From Bacillota bacterium (GTDB lineage Bacteria > Bacillota > Clostridia > Clostridiales > Clostridiaceae): a stretch of DNA of 63,992 bases. Where the stretch lies: contig JAEWQX010000244.1 of assembly GCA_023399035.1 (NCBI GenBank), positions 1 through 63,992 of the forward strand, read 5' to 3'. The position numbers and the translations under genes are program-made. The notes beneath the pieces were generated by a model. It ran no database searches and was not told where the DNA came from. It was given only the letters and a program-made list of their open reading frames with translations. Each line of letters begins with the position of its first letter. The first letter of the stretch is position 1. Shown in pieces: positions 43,102 through 52,046 of the stretch.

Positions 43102-45141
43102 TTATTTTCTCTTTACTACTATTGGGCCTACCTGCTCTTTTTTAGCTTTTGCAAGTTCAATTTCTGCATCTATAACTTTAGCCTGTAATTCAAACATTCT
43201 ATGCTGGAATGATTTCGAATCTTCAACAAGTGCATCATTTTCACTTGAAAGTTTGTTTTTTTCTTCTTCAAGCTTTGATATAGCAGTATTTAATTCATCT
43301 ATTGAATCCTTGCTGTTTGCAAGTTCAACTTCATATTTATTTATCTTGTCAACACAGTTATTATAGTCTTCTTTAATAATCTGAATTTGCTCAGTTGTAT
43401 CTTTTATTATATTTTCTTTTTCTTCGATTTCTCTCTTAAGCTTTAAGAAAATTCCCTGCTTATCTTCCAATTCCTTTTCAAGTCTTGAAACCGCTCTCAC
43501 CTTGCTTGCAAGATCTTCATTTATCTTTTTCAACTGCGTTTCTCTAGTTTCAAGGCTTAGGTTTAAGGTATTGATTTCCTCTTCCTTCATTTTAATATCA
43601 TTATTGTTTTGTTCTTCCATCTTTTCTATTTCATTGATAAGCTCTGCATTTTTAACTTTTGAAGTATTTAAATCTTGTTCAATTATAGATTTTTGCTCAA
43701 TAACTTTTTCTAACTGCTTAGATAACTCATCATTTATATCTGTCATTTCACTCAATTCAGTATTAAGCTTTTCCTGTTTATCTTTTAAAGTGCTTATTTC
43801 AGACTCAAGCATCTTTCTTGTATCATTTAAAAGATTAATTTCTGAAGACATAGTCTCCTGTTCCTTATTTAAACTGCTAACCTTTTCCTTATATCTGCTT
43901 ATTTCTTTTTCTGTTTCATCAAATAATTCATTAAGCTGTTTATTTAATTCAGCCTTCTCAAGATCTCCATCTTTAACCTTTTTGCTTAAATCCTCACACT
44001 TTTCTTCTGATTCCTTCAATGCAGTGCTCAAATTCTTTTCTGATACTATCATTTCTTCTATCTTGTTCTTTAAAGCTTCTTTTTCATTTGCAGTTTTTTG
44101 TGAAAGCTCATCATAAGTCTTTATCTGAGACTCTAATTTCTTTTTATATTCTTGAAGCATCTTATCATTTTCTTCATATAATTTATTAAGCTCGCTTAAT
44201 TCAAGCTTACAGTCATTATAATCCTTAGATAATAATTCATTTTTAGACTTTTCTTCCTGTAAATTTTCAGTTAGTTCTGCTATATGGTCTTCCATATTTA
44301 CTTTCTGAGTTGCAAGATTTTCTTTAACATTTTCAAGTTCTGACTGTAATGTAGTAGTCTTTTCTTTTAAGTTTTGATTTTCTTCGTCTAGATTTACCTT
44401 AGTAACATTTATTTCTTCAAGTGCTGCAGCTATTTCTAAGTTAGAGTTATTTACACTCTTTAATTCTGCTGAAAGCTTTTCCTTTTCATCTGTTACTGCT
44501 TTTAGCTTGTTTGTTAAATTATTTATTCTATCATTTGCCTGTTGAAGCTCCCTGCTTAATCTATGTTCTCTGTTCTTTGAATCATCAATTTTCTTATAAT
44601 TTATTTTATTAGCTTCCCTTACTTCACTTAATTCCTTAGTTAAAGAATCAACTGCATTTTTTCTCTTTTTTGATTCTTCATTTATTGCCTTATTATCCTT
44701 AATAAGCTTTTCATTTTCTAGCTTCAACTTATCTATTTCTTCGCTAAGCTTGTTATATGTCACTTCCTGATTCTTATACCTTTCGTGAAGTTCAGCTTCT
44801 TTCCTTCCAAACTCTTCCTCAATACTTGTCTTTTCTTTAACCATACTGTTTAATTTCTCATTATAATTTTCAATATTTTTCTTTAATAAATCTCTCTCTT
44901 TTTCAATATGCTCTTTTTCCCTTATAGTCTTATCAAGCTGCTCATCAGATTCATATAATTCATCTGCAATATTTACTGCAGCTAGAACTGTTGCAGCATT
45001 TGTACTCAATCCAGATTTTTTAGACATTATTTCTTTAATTCTGCTGTCAACATAACTTGCTACCCCTAAAAGATATTTTTCATCTTTTTCCCCTTTTAAA
45101 TTATAACTCATACCATTTATATTAACTGTTACCTTAATCAT
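43102..45141 (-). CDS. ZapA-domain protein with a very long coiled coil
   Basis: 679 residues. Residues 1-75 are a ZapA domain (KVTVNINGMSYNLKG, LLGVASYVDSRIKEIMSK, AAVNIADELYE), which in other bacteria binds and bundles FtsZ. From about 80 to 660 the protein is almost unbroken heptad coiled coil rich in Glu, Lys, Asn and Leu, ending in ELAKAKKEQVGPIVVKRK. Ordinary ZapA proteins are about 85-200 residues. The ZapA part and gene position suit a cell-division protein; the coil could span or cross-link division-ring parts. GAGGTG lies about ten bases before the ATG. There is no signal peptide. Confidence 0.85.
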   Translation of the reverse strand: MIKVTVNINGMSYNLKGEKDEKYLLGVASYVDSRIKEIMSKKSGLSTNAATVLAAVNIADELYESDEQLDKTIREKEHIEKERDLLKKNIENYNEKLNSMVKEKTSIEEEFGRKEAELHERYKNQEVTYNKLSEEIDKLKLENEKLIKDNKAINEESKKRKNAVDSLTKELSEVREANKINYKKIDDSKNREHRLSRELQQANDRINNLTNKLKAVTDEKEKLSAELKSVNNSNLEIAAALEEINVTKVNLDEENQNLKEKTTTLQSELENVKENLATQKVNMEDHIAELTENLQEEKSKNELLSKDYNDCKLELSELNKLYEENDKMLQEYKKKLESQIKTYDELSQKTANEKEALKNKIEEMIVSEKNLSTALKESEEKCEDLSKKVKDGDLEKAELNKQLNELFDETEKEISRYKEKVSSLNKEQETMSSEINLLNDTRKMLESEISTLKDKQEKLNTELSEMTDINDELSKQLEKVIEQKSIIEQDLNTSKVKNAELINEIEKMEEQNNNDIKMKEEEINTLNLSLETRETQLKKINEDLASKVRAVSRLEKELEDKQGIFLKLKREIEEKENIIKDTTEQIQIIKEDYNNCVDKINKYEVELANSKDSIDELNTAISKLEEEKNKLSSENDALVEDSKSFQHRMFELQAKVIDAEIELAKAKKEQVGPIVVKRK

Positions 45142-45335
45142 CCTAATATAACACCTCGTAAAATTCTTTGTTTCTTTAATTATAGGATATAATAGCTAAT
45201 AAAACAATTATGTAATCTGCCTTAATCAATAAAAAATTCCTTTAATTTTCATCAGCATTCAGTTTTTTATAAATATTGACACTCTTCAAGTAATTCTCCT
45301 ATAAAATTCCCACTGAATGTTTACACTTATTCGTT

Positions 45336-45363
45336 TTAACAACTTAATGATTTATGTTATACT
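45336..45363 (+). promoter_or_regulatory. Promoter of murT-gatD
   Basis: TTAACA (45336-45341), 16 bp, TATACT (45358-45363), about 100 bp before the gene. A second candidate further up is TTGACA (45276-45281), 18 bp, TATAAA (45300-45305). The rest of this divergent region holds the zapA-side leader and nothing else recognisable. Confidence 0.6.
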
Positions 45364-45464
45364 GAACTTGATTGATGTATTATTAATATTAATAGATAAT
45401 TATATTATCTGTTTTACATATTAGATTAAATATATTAATATATAGTTTGATATAAAATTATTAG

Positions 45465-46826
45465 GTGGTGAGTACAATAAATATTAAAAGTATTTTAAGT
45501 ATATTTTTATCTAAAGTTACTGCTTTTCTCGCAAAACATTTAGTAAAAGGCGGCAGCAACTTTCCTGGTAAGATTGCTTTAAAAATTGATAGATCAATAT
45601 TAAAGACTGTAAGCAAAGGATTTAAGGTTATTCTTGTTACAGGTACTAATGGAAAGACTACTACTACAAGCATGATTTACAACATTTTAAAAGAAAGCGG
45701 CCTTGATGTAATAACCAATAATACTGGTGCAAATTTATATCCTGGTATAGTAGCATGTTTTATTTCTAACTACTCTTTCTTTAAAAAGAGAAAAAATGCA
45801 TATGCTGTAATTGAAGTTGATGAAGCAAATGTGAAATTCATAACAGAATATATAACTCCTGAAATAATAACTGTAACAAATCTTTTCAGAGATCAACTAG
45901 ACAGGTATGGTGAGGTTTATACAACTTTAGTTAAGATTCTTGAAGGAGTTTCTAAGGTTCCAGATTCTAAATTGGTTTTAAACGGTGATGAATCACTGCT
46001 TGGCAAACTTAATGTAAAAAACAAATGTGTATACTATGGATTTAATACACCAATAAAGGAAGATAATTCGCTGGAATTAAATGCCGATGCTAAATTCTGC
46101 AAATTCTGTAAGGCTCCTTATTCGTATAACTTTGTTACTTACAACCATTTAGGTGATTTTTATTGTCCTGAATGTGGATTCAAACGTCCAGAGCTTTCTT
46201 ATAAGGTAAACAAAATTTTAGATTTAAAGCCAGACAGTTCAACGGTACAAATTAATGATTCAGAAATCCTTATAAGCCAGTCAGGAGCATACAATATATA
46301 TAATGGGCTATGTGCATTTTCTATTGCAAAAGAGCTTGGCATAAATGAAAATGTAATACAATCTTCTCTTCAAAATCAAAGTTCAAGCTTTGGAAGACAG
46401 GAACAAATTAAGATTGACGATAAAAACATTCAAATTATCTTAGTAAAGAATCCTGCAGGATATAATCAAGCTTTAGATACGCTGAGCCTTAATAATGATG
46501 ATTTTTCTGCTTTATTTATGCTGAATGATAATTATGCAGATGGACGTGACGTTTCATGGATATGGGATGTTGATTTTGAAAAAATATCAAGCTTAAAACT
46601 TGAGGATATATTCATATCTGGTATAAGAATGTATGATATGGCTGTAAGGTTAAAGGTTGCAGGCCTTGATGTAGATAAATTCATCCTGGAAGAAGACTAC
46701 GAAAAGCTTACAGAAAAACTTAAACAGTCTTCATCACATAAAATCTACATTCTTGCAACTTACACTGCTATGATTAATTATAGAAAATACCTTCATTCAA
46801 AAGGCTATATTAATAAATTGTGGTAA
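45465..46826 (+). CDS. murT: Lipid II isoglutaminyl synthase, MurT subunit
   Basis: A Mur-ligase-fold ATPase that with GatD amidates D-Glu of the lipid II stem peptide. Walker A GTNGKTTTT lies near residue 63, and the Mur-ligase VIEVDEANVKF follows. A zinc ribbon inserted in the middle domain has two Cys pairs (CKFC and CPEC), as known for MurT. The C-terminal DUF1727 region ends the protein (453 residues). The two GTG codons at the start overlap the AGGTGG site; an ATA codon twelve bases further may be the true start, giving M-N-I-K-S. Confidence 0.93.
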   Translation: MVSTINIKSILSIFLSKVTAFLAKHLVKGGSNFPGKIALKIDRSILKTVSKGFKVILVTGTNGKTTTTSMIYNILKESGLDVITNNTGANLYPGIVACFISNYSFFKKRKNAYAVIEVDEANVKFITEYITPEIITVTNLFRDQLDRYGEVYTTLVKILEGVSKVPDSKLVLNGDESLLGKLNVKNKCVYYGFNTPIKEDNSLELNADAKFCKFCKAPYSYNFVTYNHLGDFYCPECGFKRPELSYKVNKILDLKPDSSTVQINDSEILISQSGAYNIYNGLCAFSIAKELGINENVIQSSLQNQSSSFGRQEQIKIDDKNIQIILVKNPAGYNQALDTLSLNNDDFSALFMLNDNYADGRDVSWIWDVDFEKISSLKLEDIFISGIRMYDMAVRLKVAGLDVDKFILEEDYEKLTEKLKQSSSHKIYILATYTAMINYRKYLHSKGYINKLW

Positions 46827-46845
46827 ATAAGGAGGATTTAATATT

Positions 46846-47571
46846 ATGGAATTAACTATATGCCACCTATATCCTGATTTATTAAATGTTTATGGTGATG
46901 TAGGTAATGTGCTTATTTTAAAACATAGGGCTTCCCTTAGAGGAATTGATGTTAATATTGTAAACTGTTCTATAGGTGATGATTTAGATAAAGATAACAC
47001 TGATATTATATTCTTTGGAGGAGGTCAGGATTTCGAACAGTCTATAGTTTCTGATGATTTAAATAATGTAAAGAAACAGCCTTTAACAGAATACGTTGAA
47101 GACGGGAAAGTTCTGCTTGCTATCTGCGGAGGATATCAGCTTCTTGGAAAATACTATACTGCTCCAAACGGTGAGAAAATTGACGGACTTGGTATACTTG
47201 ATATTTATACTGAAGGTGGAGATACAAGATTTATAGGTAACACTGAAATCGTCAATGAAGAATTTAATGAAACATATGTTGGATTTGAAAATCATTCTGG
47301 AAGAACTTATATAAACAGCCACAAACCGCTTGGCAAATGTATTCACGGATATGGTAATAATGGTTCAGATGGATATGAAGGATGTATATATAAGAATACC
47401 TTTGGTTCTTACTTCCATGGTTCATTCTTATCAAAAAACCCTGAGTTTTCTGACAGACTTTTAACTCTTGCTCTTCAGAAAAAATATGGAGAAGAAATCA
47501 AATTAGAACCTCTTAAAGACGAATTTGAATTAAAGGCTAAACAGTCTATCATAGAAAGATTACAAAAATAA
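46846..47571 (+). CDS. gatD: Lipid II isoglutaminyl synthase, GatD glutaminase subunit
   Basis: 241 residues of the CobB/CobQ-like class I glutamine amidotransferase family. The nucleophile Cys is in AICGGYQLLG near residue 94, and the conserved His in GSYFHGSFL near 188. It supplies ammonia to MurT. AAGGAGG lies about nine bases before the ATG, and the gene follows murT by 19 bases, so the two subunits are co-translated. Amidated lipid II is needed for cross-linking and lysozyme resistance in related bacteria. Confidence 0.93.
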   Translation: MELTICHLYPDLLNVYGDVGNVLILKHRASLRGIDVNIVNCSIGDDLDKDNTDIIFFGGGQDFEQSIVSDDLNNVKKQPLTEYVEDGKVLLAICGGYQLLGKYYTAPNGEKIDGLGILDIYTEGGDTRFIGNTEIVNEEFNETYVGFENHSGRTYINSHKPLGKCIHGYGNNGSDGYEGCIYKNTFGSYFHGSFLSKNPEFSDRLLTLALQKKYGEEIKLEPLKDEFELKAKQSIIERLQK

Positions 47572-47583
47572 GAATGATATTTT

Positions 47584-47616
47584 AAACAGCTCATGTCTTT
47601 ATGACTAGAGCTGTTT
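47584..47616. terminator. Bidirectional terminator between gatD and the deacetylase gene
   Basis: AAACAGCTC (47584-47592) pairs with GAGCTGTTT (47608-47616), followed by ATTTTA, between convergent genes. Confidence 0.75.
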
Positions 47617-47689
47617 ATTTTACATATTAAAACAACATATTTATATTAATATGTTTATTATATTCTAAAATCTAATTGTAATACTAATT

Positions 47690-48439
47690 TCATCTATTAA
47701 TTACTTTTCTGCTTCTTAGATAATCGTATTCCCATTGTTCCATTGCTTCAATTGTTTTAAATTCATAACCCAGTTTTTTATAGTCGTCAATTATATCCTG
47801 AAGTGCTTCTGTTGTAGTTTTCTTATTTTCCAAATCATGCATTAAAACAACCTCTACTACATTCTTTCCACACATCTCCCCTACATTTCCCCTTATGGTA
47901 TTACATGCTACAAGAGATTTTCTTGTATCACCGCAGTCTATAGTCCAGTCTATATAGCTTATATCATTAGTTTTTAGATATGATTTTATATTATCTAAAA
48001 CATCCCTGCTGCATATAGTATTTGTAGACCCACCAGGCATCCTCACCATACTATAGCTTCTCTCTTCATCAATTATTTCATTTATAGTCTTCATGCAATT
48101 ATTTAAATCGTTAATATAGTTTTCAGTTGAGCTGTATATTTCTTTATAATCATGATTATTGCAGTGCGGAAGTATTCCCATTCCGGTGCTGTTTATTCTT
48201 CTCATAGTACCCTTATTTCTAACTGCATTATTACCTACTACACAAAATGTCGCCTTTACATTATTCCTGCATAGTATATCTAATATAGAATCTGTGTTAC
48301 TAAAAGAAGGTCCATCATCAAAAGTCAAATAAACTACTTTCCTTTCATTTGTTGCAGCTTTAGTATTTATCCCTGTACAACTTATACTTATAAGACTTAT
48401 AATAATAAATATTATTATATTTTTAATATATATTTTCAC
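47690..48439 (-). CDS. Secreted polysaccharide deacetylase
   Basis: 249 residues. The N-terminal hydrophobic signal (about 6-24) leads into a NodB domain with TFDDGPSFSN (motif 1), PHCNNHDY (motif 2, where H-S/T-x-x-H is usual but Cys replaces Ser/Thr), RMPGGST (motif 3), DWTIDCGD and LMHD. It probably deacetylates peptidoglycan or another glycan outside the cell. Unlike PdaA it has DDGP in motif 1. The start is GTG, seven bases after AGGGGTG. Several Cys in the mature part are unusual for a secreted clostridial enzyme. Confidence 0.85.
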   Translation of the reverse strand: MKIYIKNIIIFIIISLISISCTGINTKAATNERKVVYLTFDDGPSFSNTDSILDILCRNNVKATFCVVGNNAVRNKGTMRRINSTGMGILPHCNNHDYKEIYSSTENYINDLNNCMKTINEIIDEERSYSMVRMPGGSTNTICSRDVLDNIKSYLKTNDISYIDWTIDCGDTRKSLVACNTIRGNVGEMCGKNVVEVVLMHDLENKKTTTEALQDIIDDYKKLGYEFKTIEAMEQWEYDYLRSRKVINR

Positions 48440-48629
48440 AATATGTCACCCCTTCTTCATAGTTCCTAGTATAGTTTGTTCAGAAAAATGAAATCTATAT
48501 ATAATACAGTGAAAATATATAAAACTTTGCCTCAAATTTATATGGAATATATACCTTCAAAAACCATCTTAGTAAATTAATTTAATTCATATTTCTATAA
48601 TTTCTTTTAAATTTTACACATAACGTTTA

Positions 48630-48658
48630 TTGTTATTAGCATTCATAAATGATATACT
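48630..48658 (+). promoter_or_regulatory. Promoter of the D,D-carboxypeptidase gene
   Basis: TTGTTA (48630-48635), 17 bp, TATACT (48653-48658), about 45 bp before the start codon. Confidence 0.65.
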
Positions 48659-48704
48659 AAAAATGTTTTAAGATATTTATTAAATAGAAGTGGAGAGATT
48701 GGAC

Positions 48705-49997
48705 TTGAAAAAAAAATTAATTCTAAAAACACTTATTTTGACTCTTTCTATTTCATTGTTAAGCCCTCTGGCATCGATTAAAGGAAATGCAGCTACAGCT
48801 GCTACTTCTGCATTACCAGATATAAATGCTCAGGCTGCTATAACTATGGACTTAGAAACTGGTGAAGTCATCTATTGTAAGGATGCAGACAGCAGAAGAT
48901 ATCCAGCTAGTACAACAAAATTATTAACAGGTTTACTATTAGCTGAAAATAAACAAAAAAGTGATTCAATCGAATTCACTGAATCAGCAAAAGCTCAGCC
49001 TGAATATTCACTAAACATAAACTTTATGCATAATTCCATGCAGGTTGGTGATACTATGTCAGCTGATGATGTAATGAAAGGTTTATTACTTTTCTCAGGA
49101 AATGACACTGCATATATGATTGCTGATAATGTTGCAGGAAGTGCTGAAAAGTTTGCTGATATGATGAATGCAAAAGCAAAGGAACTTGGTGCTAATAACA
49201 GCCACTTTGTAACTGCAAATGGATTACACGATGATAACCACTATACTACAGCATATGATCTTTCCTTAATAACAAAAGCTGCTTTTGAAAATGACTGGGA
49301 AAGAGAAATTATGGGACTTGCAGATGCTTCTATTGAAATCAATGGAGCTAAGGTTTTATTAGAAAACAGAAATTTAGGTCTTGGCAGAAACGGAAACATT
49401 GGCGGAAAAACTGGATTAACAAATGCTGCTGGCGGATGCTTAGCTGCTGTTTATGAAGTAAATGGAAGAAAACTTATAGGAGTTGTTCTTAAGAGTAGAC
49501 AAGTTGATAATGCTGATATGACTAAGTTTAATGATATGGATTCTATTATGGATTACAGCTACAATGCTTCTAAGACAATTTTCAAATCATCTGGTGATGA
49601 AGTTGGCACTACTGATGTGGAATATAAGTCATTTGGATTCTTTGGACCTACAAAAACAATTTCAGTACCATTAAAGCTTACTCAGGATGTAACATATTAT
49701 TCAAATGCTATCAATGATGCGGAATCAGAAATCACTTATGATAAGACTGATGCAAGTGCATGGAAGTTACTATTCAATAAAGATGTAACATTAACTTATT
49801 CAACAAGAAATCATAGCGAAAATGTTACTGGTACTGTTGATATATCATTTAGTGACATTTTAAAGGATAACATAATTATTTATCTGGCAACTTTAGCAAG
49901 TATAGTGATTATAGTTACATTAATAATATTAATTAAAAATATGGCGTCAAATTCAAGACGTAGAAGAAGCAGTTATTATCGTAGAAGAAGATACTAA
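48705..49997 (+). CDS. D-alanyl-D-alanine carboxypeptidase (DacF/PBP5 type)
   Basis: About 430 residues, S11 family, which trims the terminal D-Ala from peptidoglycan stems. After a signal peptide the motifs appear in order: PASTTKLL (SxxK), FSGNDTAYM (SxN) and GGKTGLTNAAGG (KTG). A C-terminal domain is followed by a membrane helix (YLATLASIVIIVTLIILI) and an Arg-rich cytosolic tail ending RRRRY. The TTG at 48705 is seven bases after GGAGAG and fits the signal peptide; a GTG five codons upstream overlaps the site. Confidence 0.92.
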   Translation: MKKKLILKTLILTLSISLLSPLASIKGNAATAATSALPDINAQAAITMDLETGEVIYCKDADSRRYPASTTKLLTGLLLAENKQKSDSIEFTESAKAQPEYSLNINFMHNSMQVGDTMSADDVMKGLLLFSGNDTAYMIADNVAGSAEKFADMMNAKAKELGANNSHFVTANGLHDDNHYTTAYDLSLITKAAFENDWEREIMGLADASIEINGAKVLLENRNLGLGRNGNIGGKTGLTNAAGGCLAAVYEVNGRKLIGVVLKSRQVDNADMTKFNDMDSIMDYSYNASKTIFKSSGDEVGTTDVEYKSFGFFGPTKTISVPLKLTQDVTYYSNAINDAESEITYDKTDASAWKLLFNKDVTLTYSTRNHSENVTGTVDISFSDILKDNIIIYLATLASIVIIVTLIILIKNMASNSRRRRSSYYRRRRY

Positions 49998-50031
49998 TAT
50001 TTACTGGCTAATTGAATATTATATATATTTA

Positions 50032-50078
50032 GAACTGTATCTAAAATTGATTACTTTTAATTTTAGGTACAGTCTTTT
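50032..50078 (+). terminator. Terminator of the carboxypeptidase gene
   Basis: GAACTGTATCTAAAATT pairs with AATTTTAGGTACAGT (one G-U, slight end mismatch) followed by CTTTTTATA. The rest of the 325-bp gap holds only AT-rich DNA and a TATAAT near 50236 with a poor -35. Confidence 0.8.
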
Positions 50079-50322
50079 TATATAAATTCTAAGAAAGTTA
50101 CTTTCAATATGCTCTAACCCCTGATGGCTAATTATATACTATATTCTTTTATCTGAATTTATATAATTAGGATATTTCCCTTCTGCTATTTAACTTGTAA
50201 ATAATTCACTAATAGATAGTATTGCAAAAACATGATATAATCAGTAATGTTGTTAATATGGGAATATTAATATATTTCTCATATTTACAAAAAACTATCT
50301 TTTATCTAAGGAGTAAAAATTA

Positions 50323-50931
50323 ATGAATAAAGTTGAAATGAAAGGCAGTGTAATATTAAATCCAGTACCTGTCGTTTTAATTACTTCTAAAAACAAAGAA
50401 GGCAAAACAAATGTATTTACTGTTGGATGGACTGGAACAATAAACACAAAGCCTCCAATGCTATATGTTTCAATAAGACCTGAAAGACTTTCTTATGAAT
50501 ACATAAAGGAAACAATGGAATTTGTCTTAAACATGCCAGGCTCTAATTTGGTTAAAGCTGTAGACTATTGTGGTGTTCGAACTGGTAAAAAAAATGATAA
50601 AATAAAAGAAATGGGATTTACCTTAAAAGAGAGCACTCATGTATGTGTACCTTATATCGAACAGTGTCCTGTTAATATTGAGTGTAAGGTAAAGAATATT
50701 ATCCCACTTGGAACTCATGATATGTTTATTGCAGAAGTTGTAGGTTCTCATGTAAATGAAGATCTTTTCGATGAAAATGGAAAGATACATTTTGAAAATG
50801 CAAATATGATGGCATACTGCCACGGGGAGTACTTCCCTCTCCAAAAGCATCCTGTAGGATCTTTTGGTTTCTCTGTAATGAAAAAAAAGACTAAAAAAAG
50901 AAGACAGCTTCAAGCAAAGAAAACTAAATAA
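50323..50931 (+). CDS. Flavin reductase-like (flavoredoxin) protein
   Basis: 202 residues of the FMN-binding split-barrel flavin reductase family: NPVPVVLITSKN, TVGWTGTINTKPPMLYVS and CGVRTGKKNDK are conserved. Such proteins carry FMN and pass electrons from NAD(P)H or ferredoxin to acceptors; the partner is unknown. The C-terminus is strongly basic (KKKTKKRRQLQAKKTK). GGAG lies nine to ten bases before the ATG. The acyltransferase gene follows by 32 bases and may share its transcript. Confidence 0.85.
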   Translation: MNKVEMKGSVILNPVPVVLITSKNKEGKTNVFTVGWTGTINTKPPMLYVSIRPERLSYEYIKETMEFVLNMPGSNLVKAVDYCGVRTGKKNDKIKEMGFTLKESTHVCVPYIEQCPVNIECKVKNIIPLGTHDMFIAEVVGSHVNEDLFDENGKIHFENANMMAYCHGEYFPLQKHPVGSFGFSVMKKKTKKRRQLQAKKTK

Positions 50932-50963
50932 GTTTTCTTTGTATTTTTGAAAGGGGAAAAAAT

Positions 50964-51953
50964 TTGAATAATAAAGCACGTGATAATTATTTTGATAACC
51001 TGAGAGGATTTCTGATAATCTGCGTTATTATAGGAAATTCACTTGAATATATATCTCCTTCAAGTGTTAATCCTCATTATCTAATACTTTTTCTTTACAT
51101 GTTTCATATGCCTCTATTTACTTTTATTTCGGGATACTTCTGCAAAAGAAGTAAGAGAAGCACTGTTGAAAAGGTAATTGATACAACAAAGATCTATTTA
51201 TTTGCCCAGGCATTTTACTTTATTTTTAACAGGTACGTATTAAGCAGAACAAGCGTTAAATTCCAGCTTCTATATCCAAGCTGGACATTATGGTATCTTC
51301 TTGCACTAATCGTATGGTATGTTCTTTCTGACTATGTTAAAAACTATAAAACTGCATTTATACTATCTGTTGCAGCTTCATTGATTATAGGTTTTGATGG
51401 AAGTGTAGGAACTTACGCAAGTGTATCTAGAATATTTTTCTTTATGCCATTTTTCATAGCAGGTATGGCATTTGATAAAAATGCGTTTATTGAAAAATAT
51501 AAAAAATATGCCGTACATTTAGGAATTATGACATCAGTAGTATTAATTATACTATTTGCAATAAGAGAATTTACAGATGTTGAGTTCTTATTTGAATATA
51601 CAAGCTATACTTTTTATCTTGATTCTGCATTATATCCATTTATACTGAGAGTATTTCACTATATAGGCGGTTTCATATTATGCGGTTTTCTTTTAATTGT
51701 CTTTACAGATAAAAAAACTATCCTGACATGGTTTGGTAAAAACTCTTTAGTTCTGTATATTTCACATGCTGCTGTAATTCAGCTTCTCACTTTAAGACCT
51801 ATTCTTAAATATGGTTCATGGTTACAGCTTATAATATCAGAAACTTTTATTCTTGCAGTGTTGTTTATGCTCTCTCTTATAGTAAAGAAAAGTATGACAT
51901 ATGTGAAATCACTACGTGTTCAGCAGCCTGCCGATTTAAATCAACAGGCATAA
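50964..51953 (+). CDS. Membrane acyltransferase 3 family protein
   Basis: 329 residues with about ten hydrophobic segments. The N-terminal signature YFDNLRGFLIICVIIGNS and the phrase FHMPLFTFISGYF match the acyltransferase 3 group related to OafA and fucose 4-O-acetylase, which O-acetylate surface sugars. A TTG start follows AAAGGGG by seven bases. The substrate is unknown; the surface-polysaccharide cluster 27 kb away is a possible target but there is no direct link. Confidence 0.85.
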   Translation: MNNKARDNYFDNLRGFLIICVIIGNSLEYISPSSVNPHYLILFLYMFHMPLFTFISGYFCKRSKRSTVEKVIDTTKIYLFAQAFYFIFNRYVLSRTSVKFQLLYPSWTLWYLLALIVWYVLSDYVKNYKTAFILSVAASLIIGFDGSVGTYASVSRIFFFMPFFIAGMAFDKNAFIEKYKKYAVHLGIMTSVVLIILFAIREFTDVEFLFEYTSYTFYLDSALYPFILRVFHYIGGFILCGFLLIVFTDKKTILTWFGKNSLVLYISHAAVIQLLTLRPILKYGSWLQLIISETFILAVLFMLSLIVKKSMTYVKSLRVQQPADLNQQA

Positions 51954-51994
51954 AATAAATCTTATACTTGTAACACAATATCTAATAAAAGCAT

Positions 51995-52028
51995 AATAAG
52001 CTGAATGGAAGAATTCATTCAGCTTATT
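51995..52028. terminator. Bidirectional terminator between the acyltransferase and yitT-like genes
   Basis: AATAAGCTGAATG and CATTCAGCTTATT form a perfect 13-bp stem around eight bases, flanked by A and T runs. Confidence 0.9.
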
Positions 52029-52046
52029 TTATATTTATCTATAATA

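Noticed and set aside
43502..44116. Long plus-strand open frame of 204 codons opposite the coiled-coil gene
   Set aside because: It is the Ser/Phe/Leu-rich mirror of a Glu/Lys-rich coiled coil, in a fixed frame relation to it and without a ribosome site. The same applies to plus-strand frames over sbcC (29952-30422, 30486-30818, 31635-32036) and topB (56308-56943).
45461..45673. 70-codon minus-strand frame over the murT start
   Set aside because: It overlaps the conserved murT N-terminus and has no ribosome site of its own.
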